Shown: piece by piece, positions 19,848 through 28,262 of the stretch
Layout: the number at the start of each line of letters is the position of its first letter
How positions within the stretch are numbered: position 1 is the first letter of the stretch
Origin: Terriglobia bacterium
GTDB lineage: Bacteria > Acidobacteriota > Terriglobia > Terriglobales > Acidobacteriaceae
Direction: 5' to 3'
Assembly (NCBI GenBank): GCA_032252755.1
Contig: JAVUPY010000051.1
Location: 110,996-174,995, forward strand
Length of the DNA: 64,000 nt
Notes under the pieces: model-generated
What the model saw: the letters and a program-made list of their open reading frames with translations, nothing else
What the model was told of the DNA's origin: nothing
Database searches by the model: none
Program-made: the position numbers and the translations under genes

Positions 19848-21785
19848 CTACTTGCTGTTGGCCTGATTGCTTAGGATGTATTTACCACCGCTTTTGGCTA
19901 TCTGGAAATATTGGGTTTGTAGCACGGCTCGCGGGATGTCGTCCTTCTCGGTCCAGAGGAATACTCGCCTATCGCCGTCCCAGAGGCGTTTGAACGAGGT
20001 GTCATTCTCGAAGACCTTCGGTGAATCCGGGAACAATGACCCATAATAAAGGTTGCCATTGTCGCGCGTGTTAATGACGTGTAGCTGGAAATGCCCGTAG
20101 AAATTGAGTGTCGATCCGTCCTCGTAAGCGCCGTTTATGACGACAACGTCGCCCGGTTTGTATACCCGTTCCACCGCTTGCGAGAGCGATTTCGACGAGA
20201 GTATCGGAGCGAAGGTCACGAGGGCGCTGTGCGCGCACTGCAGGAAGACGATCATCATTAGGGTGATCGCCAGGTTGGAGCGCGCTATGAAATTCCGCCG
20301 CCGCAACCACCACGCGACTATGGCGCCCAGCAACACTGCCGTCGCCGAGATCGCCAGCGGTGCGCGGAAGAACCCCATGGCGCGCGGCGTAAGGTCAAAG
20401 ATGTGACCGAAAGAGAGCGCGTATTCACCGGGATTCTTGGTGAGAACGTCAGACAACTCGGTTCCTTTGGGCACCGATTCTGACTTCCAAAGCAAGAACA
20501 TCGCCAGCGTAAAGAACGGCACGACAACGGCAATAATAGCCGCGAGAATCCGGCGTCCCGAACGCCGGATCGGACTTTCCGGCGCGGCTTTCTGCTCTTT
20601 TCCGAGCCATGCGCCAATAATCACTGCCAGCGCCGGGAGCGCGGGAATGTTGTAGTACTCCTGCCGGCTCGAAAAGCTGAAGAATCCGACGATGAACAAA
20701 ATCCACATTCCGCAGAGCAGCAGCGCACGTTCGCGGCTCGGTAGCCCCTGCCCATAGCTCGCAAGATTGCGCCAGATACTGGCGATCTTGGAGCCGAATG
20801 ATTTGACGGACGAAACCCCAGCGACCCACGCGCGCGGGCGAATTGGCAGATCTGCCAGGGCATGGAAGGCAAACGCACTCCACGGCACCAGCCAGAGGAA
20901 AAGCATTCCCCAAAAAACGAACAGAGGAACGGTGTCGTAATCTTTCGGGAAACGTTCGTTCAGATATCGCAGGAAGTGTTCATTGATGAAGTAGAACCAG
21001 AAGAAACCGCGCGCTTGCCCCGCGGCCGGATTTCGCAACCCGGCAACGATGTGCCAAGGCGCGGCGATCGCCATGAAGACGAGGAAGCTCGAGACAAGGC
21101 GCATGCGGGCGAGGTGCTTCAGATTTCCCGTCAGAATCAAGTACCCGAGGATGATCCCGCCGGGGAAGACGATCCCGATCAGCCCCTTTGTGAGCACATT
21201 CAGCGCTGATGCCGCCGCAAGCCCCCAGCAGTCCGCTTTGGAAGGTTTCTCCGATTCCAGTCCACGGAGGAAGAAATCGAGCGTAATGAGCAGGAACCAC
21301 GCCACCAGCAGATCGGGTATCAGAATGCGCGTGAAGATGTATGGGCCAAAAGACGTCGCCAATACCACGGAGCTGTACAGGCCCGCGGATTCGCCGAAGC
21401 GCTTTCGCGCGAAAAAATATGTCGACAGCAGCAGGCCGAGCATGCCGAGAGTGACGGGGAGGCGCGCTGACCACTCTGATACCCCGAACGCCTTGTAGCT
21501 GACGATCATGCCCCAATACATGAGCGGTGCTTTTTCGAGGTACCGAAAGCCGTTGTTGATGTACAGGGTGCTCCAGTCGTGCCGTAGCAGCATTTCGCGG
21601 GCGGCTTCGGCGTGCACGGAATCCGCGTCGTCCAGCAGAGCAGGGGAAAATAATCCGGGAACATAGAGGACAAGCCACAGACCAAGGATCAGGGCGATGT
21701 GCCACCTGGTGCGAGTGTGGCGTTGGATTAATTCCGCGGGAGACTGGGCCGGGACGAGATCAGGTTGCGCGCTCGACGAGTGCAT
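19848..21785 (-). CDS. ArnT-like (PMT_2/GT83) membrane glycosyltransferase
   Basis: About 645 residues with a dozen membrane segments. The first periplasmic loop carries LDDADSVHAEAAREMLLRHD and GFRYLEKAPLMYWG, the acidic and substrate-binding motifs of the ArnT/PMT_2 group. These enzymes move a sugar such as aminoarabinose from undecaprenyl phosphate to lipid A or another envelope target. The ATG at 21783-21785 is preferred to a TTG seven codons earlier; a TATAAT-like sequence abuts it, so the transcript may be nearly leaderless. The GT21-like gene follows after two bases. Confidence 0.85.
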   Translation of the reverse strand: MHSSSAQPDLVPAQSPAELIQRHTRTRWHIALILGLWLVLYVPGLFSPALLDDADSVHAEAAREMLLRHDWSTLYINNGFRYLEKAPLMYWGMIVSYKAFGVSEWSARLPVTLGMLGLLLSTYFFARKRFGESAGLYSSVVLATSFGPYIFTRILIPDLLVAWFLLITLDFFLRGLESEKPSKADCWGLAAASALNVLTKGLIGIVFPGGIILGYLILTGNLKHLARMRLVSSFLVFMAIAAPWHIVAGLRNPAAGQARGFFWFYFINEHFLRYLNERFPKDYDTVPLFVFWGMLFLWLVPWSAFAFHALADLPIRPRAWVAGVSSVKSFGSKIASIWRNLASYGQGLPSRERALLLCGMWILFIVGFFSFSSRQEYYNIPALPALAVIIGAWLGKEQKAAPESPIRRSGRRILAAIIAVVVPFFTLAMFLLWKSESVPKGTELSDVLTKNPGEYALSFGHIFDLTPRAMGFFRAPLAISATAVLLGAIVAWWLRRRNFIARSNLAITLMMIVFLQCAHSALVTFAPILSSKSLSQAVERVYKPGDVVVINGAYEDGSTLNFYGHFQLHVINTRDNGNLYYGSLFPDSPKVFENDTSFKRLWDGDRRVFLWTEKDDIPRAVLQTQYFQIAKSGGKYILSNQANSK

Positions 21786-21858
21786 TCGGCAAGGGACCGT
21801 CGTCAATTATAGCGGCTGTGAGGCCGGCCTCGGCAGAGGCAATGCGTCAAACATGGCC

Positions 21859-22020
21859 TCAATATCTCTTTTCCGGACGAGGGCCGGGTTCCTGGACCGG
21901 CGGATTCCGGTGAGAGGGTGCGTCTTCCGGTTCCTCGACGGGGGCCGGAGGAGTCTGCGAAGGTGGCGGCGGCGGATCGGGATCGTCTCCTCGGTCCGCC
22001 GTGGAGAAATTTGTTCGCAT
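21859..22020 (-). CDS. Proline-rich microprotein, coupled to upstream gene
   Basis: A 53-residue frame beginning MRTNFSTADRGDDPDPPPPP and ending VQEPGPRPEKRY. About a third of the residues are proline and the chain is acidic, so it should be disordered. The ATG is four bases after the TAA of the Ser/Arg-rich gene. With no separate Shine-Dalgarno this points to translational coupling. The composition (Pro/Glu/Asp runs, no Cys, clean stop) is unlike the surrounding antisense frames. I recognise no family. Being acidic, it could bind the very basic neighbour; that is inference. Confidence 0.45.
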   Translation of the reverse strand: MRTNFSTADRGDDPDPPPPPSQTPPAPVEEPEDAPSHRNPPVQEPGPRPEKRY

Positions 22021-22024
22021 GGGG

Positions 22025-22816
22025 TTAGGCGGCGCGTCGCGTGCGGCGATGCCGGCTCGTCCTCTTCATTGCGACGATATTGCCGCGATTGCTGCGGCCC
22101 CCGCGCGCATTCGTTCGTCGCGAGGTCGTGCGTGAGCCGCGCGACGAAGGCGAGGTCGAGCGTGAGGACCGTGTACGTGTGCCTGTTTTTGCGGTACCCC
22201 GTACAGTCGTGCTTCGCCGCTTGCCCCGTGTGGTTGCCGAACCGCGACTGGTTTTGCCGCGAGTTTCAGATCGACGAGCGCGTGAAGTCGTTGCGCGACG
22301 CGAGCCCGTTCTCGACTTCGAGCGAGTGCCGCGTGCGCTGCTGCGGCGGGATTCGCCGCGCGCTTCCGTCCGGCGAGCGCGCGTGCCTGTCGATTTGCGG
22401 CCAGAAGATGTGGAGCGAGGTCGAGTGCTGGATTCACTACGCGCGCGAGTTGTACGAGAACCTGCACCTCCGCTCCCGGCGGAACGCGAACCGCGACGCG
22501 CGTGTGCGCTGCGCTGGCGGCCTTCCGCGGTGGCTCGCGCAATCAACTTGTTGAAGTTGCTCTTCTGTCCGCCTGCAGTGGTTTCCTGGTGCAACAGCGC
22601 CAGCCCGTTCTCGTCGAAGGACCGGAACCAGTCGTCCCAGGAGATTTGCTCGAGCGACTCTCCGCCGGAGTAGCCGGGGAAGTCGAGGCGGATCATGCCG
22701 ACATCGTCATTACTGCCGGTTCCGCGAACGCACGCCGGACGCGCGCCTCGCTCTTCCGCCCATCGCCGTATTTCATCGTGATCGGTTATTGCTGTGGCTT
22801 TCGCTCGTGACGCCAT
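22025..22816 (-). CDS. Small conserved domain fused to long Ser/Arg-rich basic tail
   Basis: 263 residues. The first 98 (ITDHDEIRRWAEERGARPAC, DVGMIRLDFPGYSGGESLEQ, ISWDDWFRSFDENGLALLHQ, GQKSNFNKL) match a widespread small hypothetical protein that ends about there. The remaining 165 residues are almost only Ser, Arg, Thr, Gly and Ala with TSRxR and SSRG-like repeats, resembling an SR or histone-H1-like nucleic-acid-binding tail. The ATG has GGAG about 8 bases upstream. It is followed four bases later by the acidic proline-rich microprotein. The function of neither part is known. Confidence 0.75.
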   Translation of the reverse strand: MASRAKATAITDHDEIRRWAEERGARPACVRGTGSNDDVGMIRLDFPGYSGGESLEQISWDDWFRSFDENGLALLHQETTAGGQKSNFNKLIARATAEGRQRSAHARRGSRSAGSGGAGSRTTRARSESSTRPRSTSSGRKSTGTRARRTEARGESRRSSARGTRSKSRTGSRRATTSRARRSETRGKTSRGSATTRGKRRSTTVRGTAKTGTRTRSSRSTSPSSRGSRTTSRRTNARGGRSNRGNIVAMKRTSRHRRTRRAA

Positions 22817-22920
22817 AAGTCGGCTCCTACGTTGCAGAATGCGTGCACCCGAGGGCGCTCACGAGTGGGATGCATCGTCCCGCATGAGTGTGGGCCGCGC
22901 TCCGCCGATTTCGCCTGTCG

Positions 22921-23979
22921 TCAGCTTGCCGGGTTTTGCAGGTACTCGCGCGAGGCGCGCTTGCCAAGTTCCGTGAGCGGCGAACGAGTGACCGCCGACT
23001 CGCTCTCGTGCCCGCGCTGTCGTGTCTTGTCCTCGGCGCCGGTACCCGGTAATACGCGGTTTGTCAGTCCCATTAAGCGCGCGGTGGTTCCGGGCAGCAG
23101 CCCATGTACCGCAACCGCGAGTTTCGCCGGGATGCTGAGGATCAATTCAGGCTGGCCGCGCCGGATGGCATTGACGGCGGATCGCGCGGCACGGCGAGCG
23201 CTGATGGAACTCAGCGGACTTGTTGCCGACAGGCTGAACCAGGTGTACTCCGCCTTGTGGTCGCCTTTGAAGAAGGCGTTCACGTGCGACCCGGTGCGCA
23301 TCAGGCCGGGAATGACGGTCGTTACGTGGATTCCATCCTTCGCCAGTTCCGCCGTGAGACCTTCCGACAATCCGGTGCTCGCGAATTTCGCGCAGGAGTA
23401 GGGCACCAGGTGCGGCACGCTGATCTTGCCGCCAATTGAAGAGATATTGGCGATCCAGCCGCTCCGTCGACGCTTCATTTCCGGCAGCACGGCAAAGATC
23501 GTGTTCACATGGCCCCAGAACATCACGTCCATGGTTTCCCGAAAGTCGTCGATGGTCTGGGTTTCGATCGGCCCAACGCTGATGATGCCGGCATTGTTGA
23601 CGAGTACATCGATCTGGCCAAACTCATCTTTGACGCGCTGAACCATTTGCCCGACCTGTTCACGGTCGGCGACGTCGCAGACGATGGTGAGGACCGAGCC
23701 GCCACGCTGTCGCAAATCTACAGCAGCCCGTTCGAGTTCTGCCTGGTCGCGAGCGCAGATTGCTACCCGGCTGCCGAGCGATACGAACTCGCGCGCGATT
23801 GCCAGTCCTAACCCGCGCGAGCCTCCGGTGATCAGGACTATTTTTCCGCTCATGTCGGCCAAACGCAGGCGACGCACCAGTGCACCGGCCGCGACGACCG
23901 CTCCCGCACTGGCCAGGGCGCCTGCGGTGATCGTACCTGCCATACCTAATAACAATGTTCGTTTGCTCGGTACTCGCAT
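22921..23979 (-). CDS. Short-chain dehydrogenase/reductase with N-terminal membrane segment
   Basis: 352 residues. A hydrophobic N terminus (LLGMAGTITAGALASAGAVV) precedes a classical SDR Rossmann domain with TGGSRGLG cofactor motif, NNAG, the catalytic serine in ANISSIGG and YSCAK (YxxxK). Residues after about 250 extend beyond the usual 250-residue SDR and end with a low-complexity tail. It probably oxidises or reduces a lipid or alcohol at the membrane with NAD(P). The ATG lies five bases after the transporter stop with AGGAGT in between, so the pair is an operon. Confidence 0.85.
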   Translation of the reverse strand: MRVPSKRTLLLGMAGTITAGALASAGAVVAAGALVRRLRLADMSGKIVLITGGSRGLGLAIAREFVSLGSRVAICARDQAELERAAVDLRQRGGSVLTIVCDVADREQVGQMVQRVKDEFGQIDVLVNNAGIISVGPIETQTIDDFRETMDVMFWGHVNTIFAVLPEMKRRRSGWIANISSIGGKISVPHLVPYSCAKFASTGLSEGLTAELAKDGIHVTTVIPGLMRTGSHVNAFFKGDHKAEYTWFSLSATSPLSSISARRAARSAVNAIRRGQPELILSIPAKLAVAVHGLLPGTTARLMGLTNRVLPGTGAEDKTRQRGHESESAVTRSPLTELGKRASREYLQNPAS

Positions 23980-23983
23980 TTCG

Positions 23984-24760
23984 TTACTCCTCCAGCTTTA
24001 CTTGCCCGAAATTGAGCAGGGTCACGAATGTGACTCCGCCGAGGATATTTCCAAGCGTGGCAAACAGCAGCCAGTGGCCGTACGTTGAAAACGCGACCTG
24101 GCTGGTGAACACCGCGCTGAGAATTTCACCACTGGTGGCAATGCAGTGGGCGAAACGCCCCATCCCAACGATGACGGTGAGCATCCAGACCACCGCAATC
24201 TGGCCTATCGTCCAGTGACTCGCCGTCACCGTCCACGCCATGAGCGCGATGATCCAACCGCCAATCACGGCACTCCAGAAGATATGCCCGGAACTGCCCG
24301 CAACCGAGCGGATGCCGAGAGCCGCCAGCCGAATGCCGACGTCATAGGGCAGGGCTCCGGTTTTCATCGTTACGAGCGCAAACAACATGGCCCCGCCGAT
24401 GTTTGCCAGGAACACGACTGTCCACAATCGCAGGGTGTTAAAGACGTGTTTTCGTTCGGTCAGGATCAACGCCACCGGAAAGAGCGTGTTTTCTGTGAAG
24501 AGTTGAGCCCGGCCAATGATGACGGCGACGAAGCCGAGAGGGTAGAACATTAGCGCCGCAAACTGCTGCCAGCCTCCGTCGCCAAGCACGCTTTGTGCAA
24601 CCGCCACCGACAGTCCCGTCAGTCCCATGCCCATACCACCGGCGACTCCCGAGAACGCGAGCGCACGGGAAGAACGTTTCAATTCATCGGCGGCACTTTC
24701 AATGACCTTTTCGAAAATCTCGTGGGCGGTGCGTCGAGTGGTAGAGGTCTCTTCGGCCAT
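23984..24760 (-). CDS. Formate/nitrite transporter (FNT) family protein
   Basis: 258 residues with six membrane helices. The two FNT signature regions are visible: ALAFSGVAGGMGMGLTGLSV near the first helix and the half-helix GMGRFAHCIATSGEIL; AQLFTENTLFPVALIL matches the conserved segment after helix 3. FNT channels carry formate, nitrite or hydrosulfide; this one resembles the YfdC-like branch with a charged N terminus. The start was set at MAEETSTT, 65 codons inside the longest frame. An Rrf2-family regulator is divergently encoded and a large hairpin lies in its leader. Confidence 0.85.
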   Translation of the reverse strand: MAEETSTTRRTAHEIFEKVIESAADELKRSSRALAFSGVAGGMGMGLTGLSVAVAQSVLGDGGWQQFAALMFYPLGFVAVIIGRAQLFTENTLFPVALILTERKHVFNTLRLWTVVFLANIGGAMLFALVTMKTGALPYDVGIRLAALGIRSVAGSSGHIFWSAVIGGWIIALMAWTVTASHWTIGQIAVVWMLTVIVGMGRFAHCIATSGEILSAVFTSQVAFSTYGHWLLFATLGNILGGVTFVTLLNFGQVKLEE

Positions 24761-24847
24761 AGCAGTACTCAGCCTTAGAGCATCGATTTGAGTGTGGAGT
24801 TGGAGCAGGTGGATTGAAAAGGGGAGCGGGATCCTGCTCTGATAGGC

Positions 24848-24906
24848 GATGGAGCTAGCTCGCGGGTGTTTCCCCTGGTTCGGCCCGGCCGCGGGCAAGC
24901 TCCATC
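24848..24906. promoter_or_regulatory. Large imperfect inverted repeat in FNT/Rrf2 divergent region
   Basis: Arms 24848-24865 (GATGGAGCTAGCTCGCGG) and 24889-24906 pair at 16 of 18 positions around a 23-base loop. It sits 88 bases upstream of the transporter ATG, within its probable leader on the minus strand, and about 170 bases upstream of the Rrf2 gene. Possible roles are an operator spanning the divergent promoters, an RNA leader structure, or a stray terminator; no T-run follows either side. Confidence 0.55.
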
Positions 24907-25076
24907 TACTTCGATACTCAAGTCTAAATCGATTTTGTACCGTGATCCTTCGCACGACGAGCCGTGATTGCCGTCACGGTGGCGCAAACCAGCGGGGCCT
25001 ATGCTCAGCCGAACTCTGGCGGGATGTTCCCCCGAGCATCAATCGGCAGAGTACCCATGGCTTTCGGGGGAGAACC

Positions 25077-25493
25077 ATGCTTTCCACGACTTCGCAGTAC
25101 GCGATTCGCGCACTCAGTTGTCTGGCTCGCATGCAGTCTGGCGAAACCGTCCTCGGGCGAAAGCTTTCCGAAGAAGCCTCGGTTCCGTCCAATTACCTTT
25201 CCAAGATCATGCTGGTCATGCGCAACGCCGGCCTGATCGAGGCTACTCGTGGTGCCGGTGGCGGCTATCGCCTGGCAGTGCCAGCCACGGAGATCCGGCT
25301 GCTGGACATTGTCTCGCTGTTCGACTCCTCCACAACCCAGTTGGAGTGTGTCCTGGGAACCGGAGTGTGTAACGACGATGCACCGTGCCCGGCGCATTCC
25401 CGATGGAAGCAAGTGCGGAATGAATTCGTCGGGTTTCTGGAAGGAACTACGCTGGCGGAGTTAGCAGAATTCGGGCCCCTCCGCATCAAGTAA
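25077..25493 (+). CDS. Rrf2-family Fe-S-sensing transcription regulator
   Basis: 138 residues. The N-terminal winged helix (MLSTTSQYAIRALSCLARMQ, then SVPSNYLSKIMLVMRNAGLI) is typical of IscR/NsrR/RsrR relatives. Three cysteines C91, C98 and C104 sit in the position of the Fe-S cluster ligands, with spacing close to IscR and NsrR. Such proteins sense iron-sulfur status, nitric oxide or redox state. The ATG at 25077 with GGGGGAG upstream begins the family homology; 76 upstream codons are discarded. Being divergent from the formate/nitrite-type channel and SDR, it likely controls them. Confidence 0.88.
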   Translation: MLSTTSQYAIRALSCLARMQSGETVLGRKLSEEASVPSNYLSKIMLVMRNAGLIEATRGAGGGYRLAVPATEIRLLDIVSLFDSSTTQLECVLGTGVCNDDAPCPAHSRWKQVRNEFVGFLEGTTLAELAEFGPLRIK

Positions 25494-25555
25494 ACGTCAG
25501 CGCATTGACAGTCCAGTATGAAACGCCGGGTCCGAGTTTAGTTCGCATAGGGAGG

Positions 25556-27007
25556 CTACTCGTCTATTTCGTCGCCATGCCCTAAGTTGAACTTTTTCAG
25601 CTTGTATCGCAGCGCGTCGCGGCTGATGTCGAGCAGCTTTGCGGCCTGCGTCTGGTTTCCATTAGCCTGCGTCAGCGCCATTTCCACGAAGGCGCGTTCT
25701 ACCTCTTCCAACGAGGTGCCGCCGTCGGGAATGCTGAGTTTCGGCAGCGCACGACCGTTCCCCAACTCTCGCGAGCCGTTTCCGGTCGAACTTGCCTCAA
25801 ATGCCGTCATCCCGCTTGCCGCGCGTTTTCCGACAGCGAATGGAAGGTAATCCGGGTGCAGCATCTCTTCTTCCTCAAGGATCATGGCGCGCTCGATGGC
25901 GTTCTTCAATTCTCGAACGTTGCCGGGCCAGTCGTGCTTGTGGAGAAGCTTGCTGGTTTCTTCCGTTACGCCCTTGATCTCTTTGCGGAACTTCCGGTTG
26001 TAACGCTTCATGAAGAACTCGACCAGCGGCAGAATGTCTTCCTTGCGGTCGCGCAGCGGCGGCAGGAAAACCGAGATGATTGCCAGGCGGTAATAAAGGT
26101 CCTGCCGGAACTCGCCATCCTGCACAGCTTTTTCGAGATCACGATTCGACGCCGCAATCACGCGAACATCTACCTGCACGTCGCGGACCCCGCCGACCCG
26201 CCGCACCAGTTGATCTTCCAGCACGCGCAGTAACTTGGCTTGCAGCAGCGGCGAAAGTTCGCCGATTTCGTCGAGGAACAACGTTCCGCCATCGGCGACC
26301 TCAAACAATCCGCGCTTCATTGCCTTGGCATCGGTGAAGGCTCCGCGCTCATGCCCGAACAACTCGGCTTCCATCAGGGTTTCCGGGATGGCCGAGCAGT
26401 TGATCGCGATGAACGGTTTGTTCTGGCGGCGGCTCTGGTAGTGAATGGCTTTCGCGATCAGGTCCTTGCCGGTTCCGCTTTCGCCCTGGATAAGGATCGT
26501 CGTCGCTTCGCTCACCGCGATCTTGCGGACGAAACTCATCAATTCCGTCATCTTGCCGGAGGTGCCGATGACATCGTGGAATCCCGAGCGCCTCCGCACT
26601 TCGCCACGCAGCGACTCGACCTCGCTCCGAAGCCGCGTCGCTTCCAGTGCGTTCTTAATCGTCACTTCCAGCGCGTCGTGGAAATCCGGCGCTTTTTCCA
26701 CGAAATCGTAAGCCCCGAGCTTAATCGCGGATTTGACGTCATCAACGCGTGCGTCGGCGGTGATCATGATGACTGCGCGCGGCATTTCGCCGTTCTGCTT
26801 CAGCTGCTCCAGAACCTGTAAACCATTGATGTCCGGCAATCGGACGTCGAGCAAAACAAGATCCGGCGACTCGGAGTGAATCAGGCGCAGTCCCGCCGTG
26901 CCGGTCTCCGCTTCCAGTACCTGGTAGCCCCACTCTTGGCACTTTTGACGCAGGGTCCAGCGGACCAGCTTTTCGTCATCTACAATCAGCACTTTTTCGG
27001 CAGGCAT
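25556..27007 (-). CDS. NtrC-type sigma-54-dependent response regulator
   Basis: 483 residues: receiver domain with phospho-acceptor D54 and acidic pair D10/D11, AAA+ domain with Walker A GESGTGKD (175-182) and Walker B GGTLFLDEIGEL, and a Fis-type helix-turn-helix (NQTQAAKLLDISRDALRYKL). The sigma-54 contact loop reads GAFTDA (222-227) instead of GAFTGA, a known natural variant. It activates promoters read by RpoN. It follows its kinase after 17 bases. The neighbouring cytochrome maturation and multiheme genes are candidate targets by position only. Confidence 0.95.
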   Translation of the reverse strand: MPAEKVLIVDDEKLVRWTLRQKCQEWGYQVLEAETGTAGLRLIHSESPDLVLLDVRLPDINGLQVLEQLKQNGEMPRAVIMITADARVDDVKSAIKLGAYDFVEKAPDFHDALEVTIKNALEATRLRSEVESLRGEVRRRSGFHDVIGTSGKMTELMSFVRKIAVSEATTILIQGESGTGKDLIAKAIHYQSRRQNKPFIAINCSAIPETLMEAELFGHERGAFTDAKAMKRGLFEVADGGTLFLDEIGELSPLLQAKLLRVLEDQLVRRVGGVRDVQVDVRVIAASNRDLEKAVQDGEFRQDLYYRLAIISVFLPPLRDRKEDILPLVEFFMKRYNRKFRKEIKGVTEETSKLLHKHDWPGNVRELKNAIERAMILEEEEMLHPDYLPFAVGKRAASGMTAFEASSTGNGSRELGNGRALPKLSIPDGGTSLEEVERAFVEMALTQANGNQTQAAKLLDISRDALRYKLKKFNLGHGDEIDE

Positions 27008-27024
27008 TTCCTGTTACCAATCTA

Positions 27025-28125
27025 CTACGCCCCAACCGTTTGCGGGCGCTCTTTGGGCAGCGACACAACGAACCGGCTGCCTTTCCCAACCCAACTGGAA
27101 ACCTCCAGCCGGCCACCATGGCCCTCTACCATTCGCCGCGCCAGCGACAAACCCAATCCTGTTCCATTCCCTTTTGTAGTAAAGAACGGCCGGAAGATAT
27201 TCCCGATGATCTCCGGCGGGATTCCCTTTCCAGTATCCACTACCGTCAACTGAACGGAATCTTCGGTGTGCGCCACCTGGAGTACAACCTTGCCACCTTG
27301 ATCGCACGCCTGAACGCCGTTCAGCAGTAGGTTCAACAGAACCTGGTGAATCTGTCCGGCGTCATGCTCGATCTCGATTCCCTCCATATCCTTCGTCAAC
27401 TCGATTTCGACGCCTCGGGAAGCCGCATGGTCCCTCGCAAACATTACCGCGTGCTCGGCGGTGGCGTTCAAGTCGGCCCTGCGAAATTCCGGTTGCTTAG
27501 GCCTTGCGATCTCCAACAGTTCGGAGACGATCCGATTGATGTGCACTACCTCGCTTCGCACATCCTTCAGCACCGAACGGGCGGGGCTCTCCTTCGGCAG
27601 GTCGCGACCAATCACATCCATCACGCCGGCGATGCCGGCCAGCGGATTGCGAATTTCATGCGCCAGTCCCGCCGCCAATTCACCAAGTGTAGCCAGGTGC
27701 TCGGCGCGTGATATCTGCGTGCGGTGCAGTCGCTGGATCTCCTCGCGGCTTTCCCGAAGCTGCCGTACCATGTCGTTGAAGTCTTTGCCCAGGTCACCAA
27801 TCTCATCATTGCGGTCCGCAAAATTCACAGAGACGGTCAGATCGCCTTCGCGGACCCGTTCGATCTTCTCCTGCAACTCGGTCATGGGCCGGTGAACCAC
27901 GACTGCCAGCACCATGATCATCACGGCACAGATCGCCACCGCGCCCGCTGTGGCAATCACCAGCACCGTGTTGCGTTGCGTGTTCTCCTGCGAGAGCGTG
28001 ACCAGCACAAACAGCAGGAGGCCATTCACTAGCACTGCCGCGACCGGCAGTACGGCCTTCATTTGCCAGTTCAGTCGAACCCGGCTCACCCGCTGTCTCC
28101 CTGAAATGTTGAGTGCTGACTCCAT
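27025..28125 (-). CDS. Sensor histidine kinase, partner of NtrC-type regulator
   Basis: 366 residues from ATG at 28123-28125. Two membrane helices (AVLPVAAVLVNGLLLFVLVT, ATAGAVAICAVMIMVLAVVV) enclose only about ten residues, so there is almost no periplasmic sensor domain. They are followed by HAMP (IERVREGDLTVSVNFADRND), HisKA with the phospho-histidine in GLAHEIRNPLAG, and a HATPase_c domain with N, G1 and G2 boxes (LLNGVQACD, DTGKGIPPE, GNGTGLGLSLA). The short loop implies sensing within or inside the membrane, for example of quinone or redox state. The upstream TTG start is rejected. Confidence 0.92.
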   Translation of the reverse strand: MESALNISGRQRVSRVRLNWQMKAVLPVAAVLVNGLLLFVLVTLSQENTQRNTVLVIATAGAVAICAVMIMVLAVVVHRPMTELQEKIERVREGDLTVSVNFADRNDEIGDLGKDFNDMVRQLRESREEIQRLHRTQISRAEHLATLGELAAGLAHEIRNPLAGIAGVMDVIGRDLPKESPARSVLKDVRSEVVHINRIVSELLEIARPKQPEFRRADLNATAEHAVMFARDHAASRGVEIELTKDMEGIEIEHDAGQIHQVLLNLLLNGVQACDQGGKVVLQVAHTEDSVQLTVVDTGKGIPPEIIGNIFRPFFTTKGNGTGLGLSLARRMVEGHGGRLEVSSWVGKGSRFVVSLPKERPQTVGA

Positions 28126-28186
28126 TATCAATCCCCGCAACCCGCCTCACAAGCCACTTGTGACCTACGGGGTATGCCGGAGGCCG

Positions 28187-28217
28187 GCAAAAAAACGAGG
28201 GTCTGGTCGACCCTCGT
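28187..28217 (-). terminator. Terminator of the resB-ccsA operon
   Basis: Arms 28195-28203 and 28209-28217 (ACGAGGGTC / GACCCTCGT) form a 9-bp hairpin. On the minus strand seven T residues follow directly. It lies 46 bases past the ccsA stop and before the histidine kinase gene, separating the two units. Confidence 0.9.
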
Positions 28218-28262
28218 ATCGTGAAAAGGCAGCGGTGAGCTATCAGGAGGTCTGAAAGCCGC

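Noticed and set aside
22025..22816. Ser/Arg-rich tail as a frameshift artefact
   Set aside because: The tail stays open for 165 codons with consistent composition and a regular stop. It is kept as real, although the opposite strand is also open because of the GC-rich repetitive codons.
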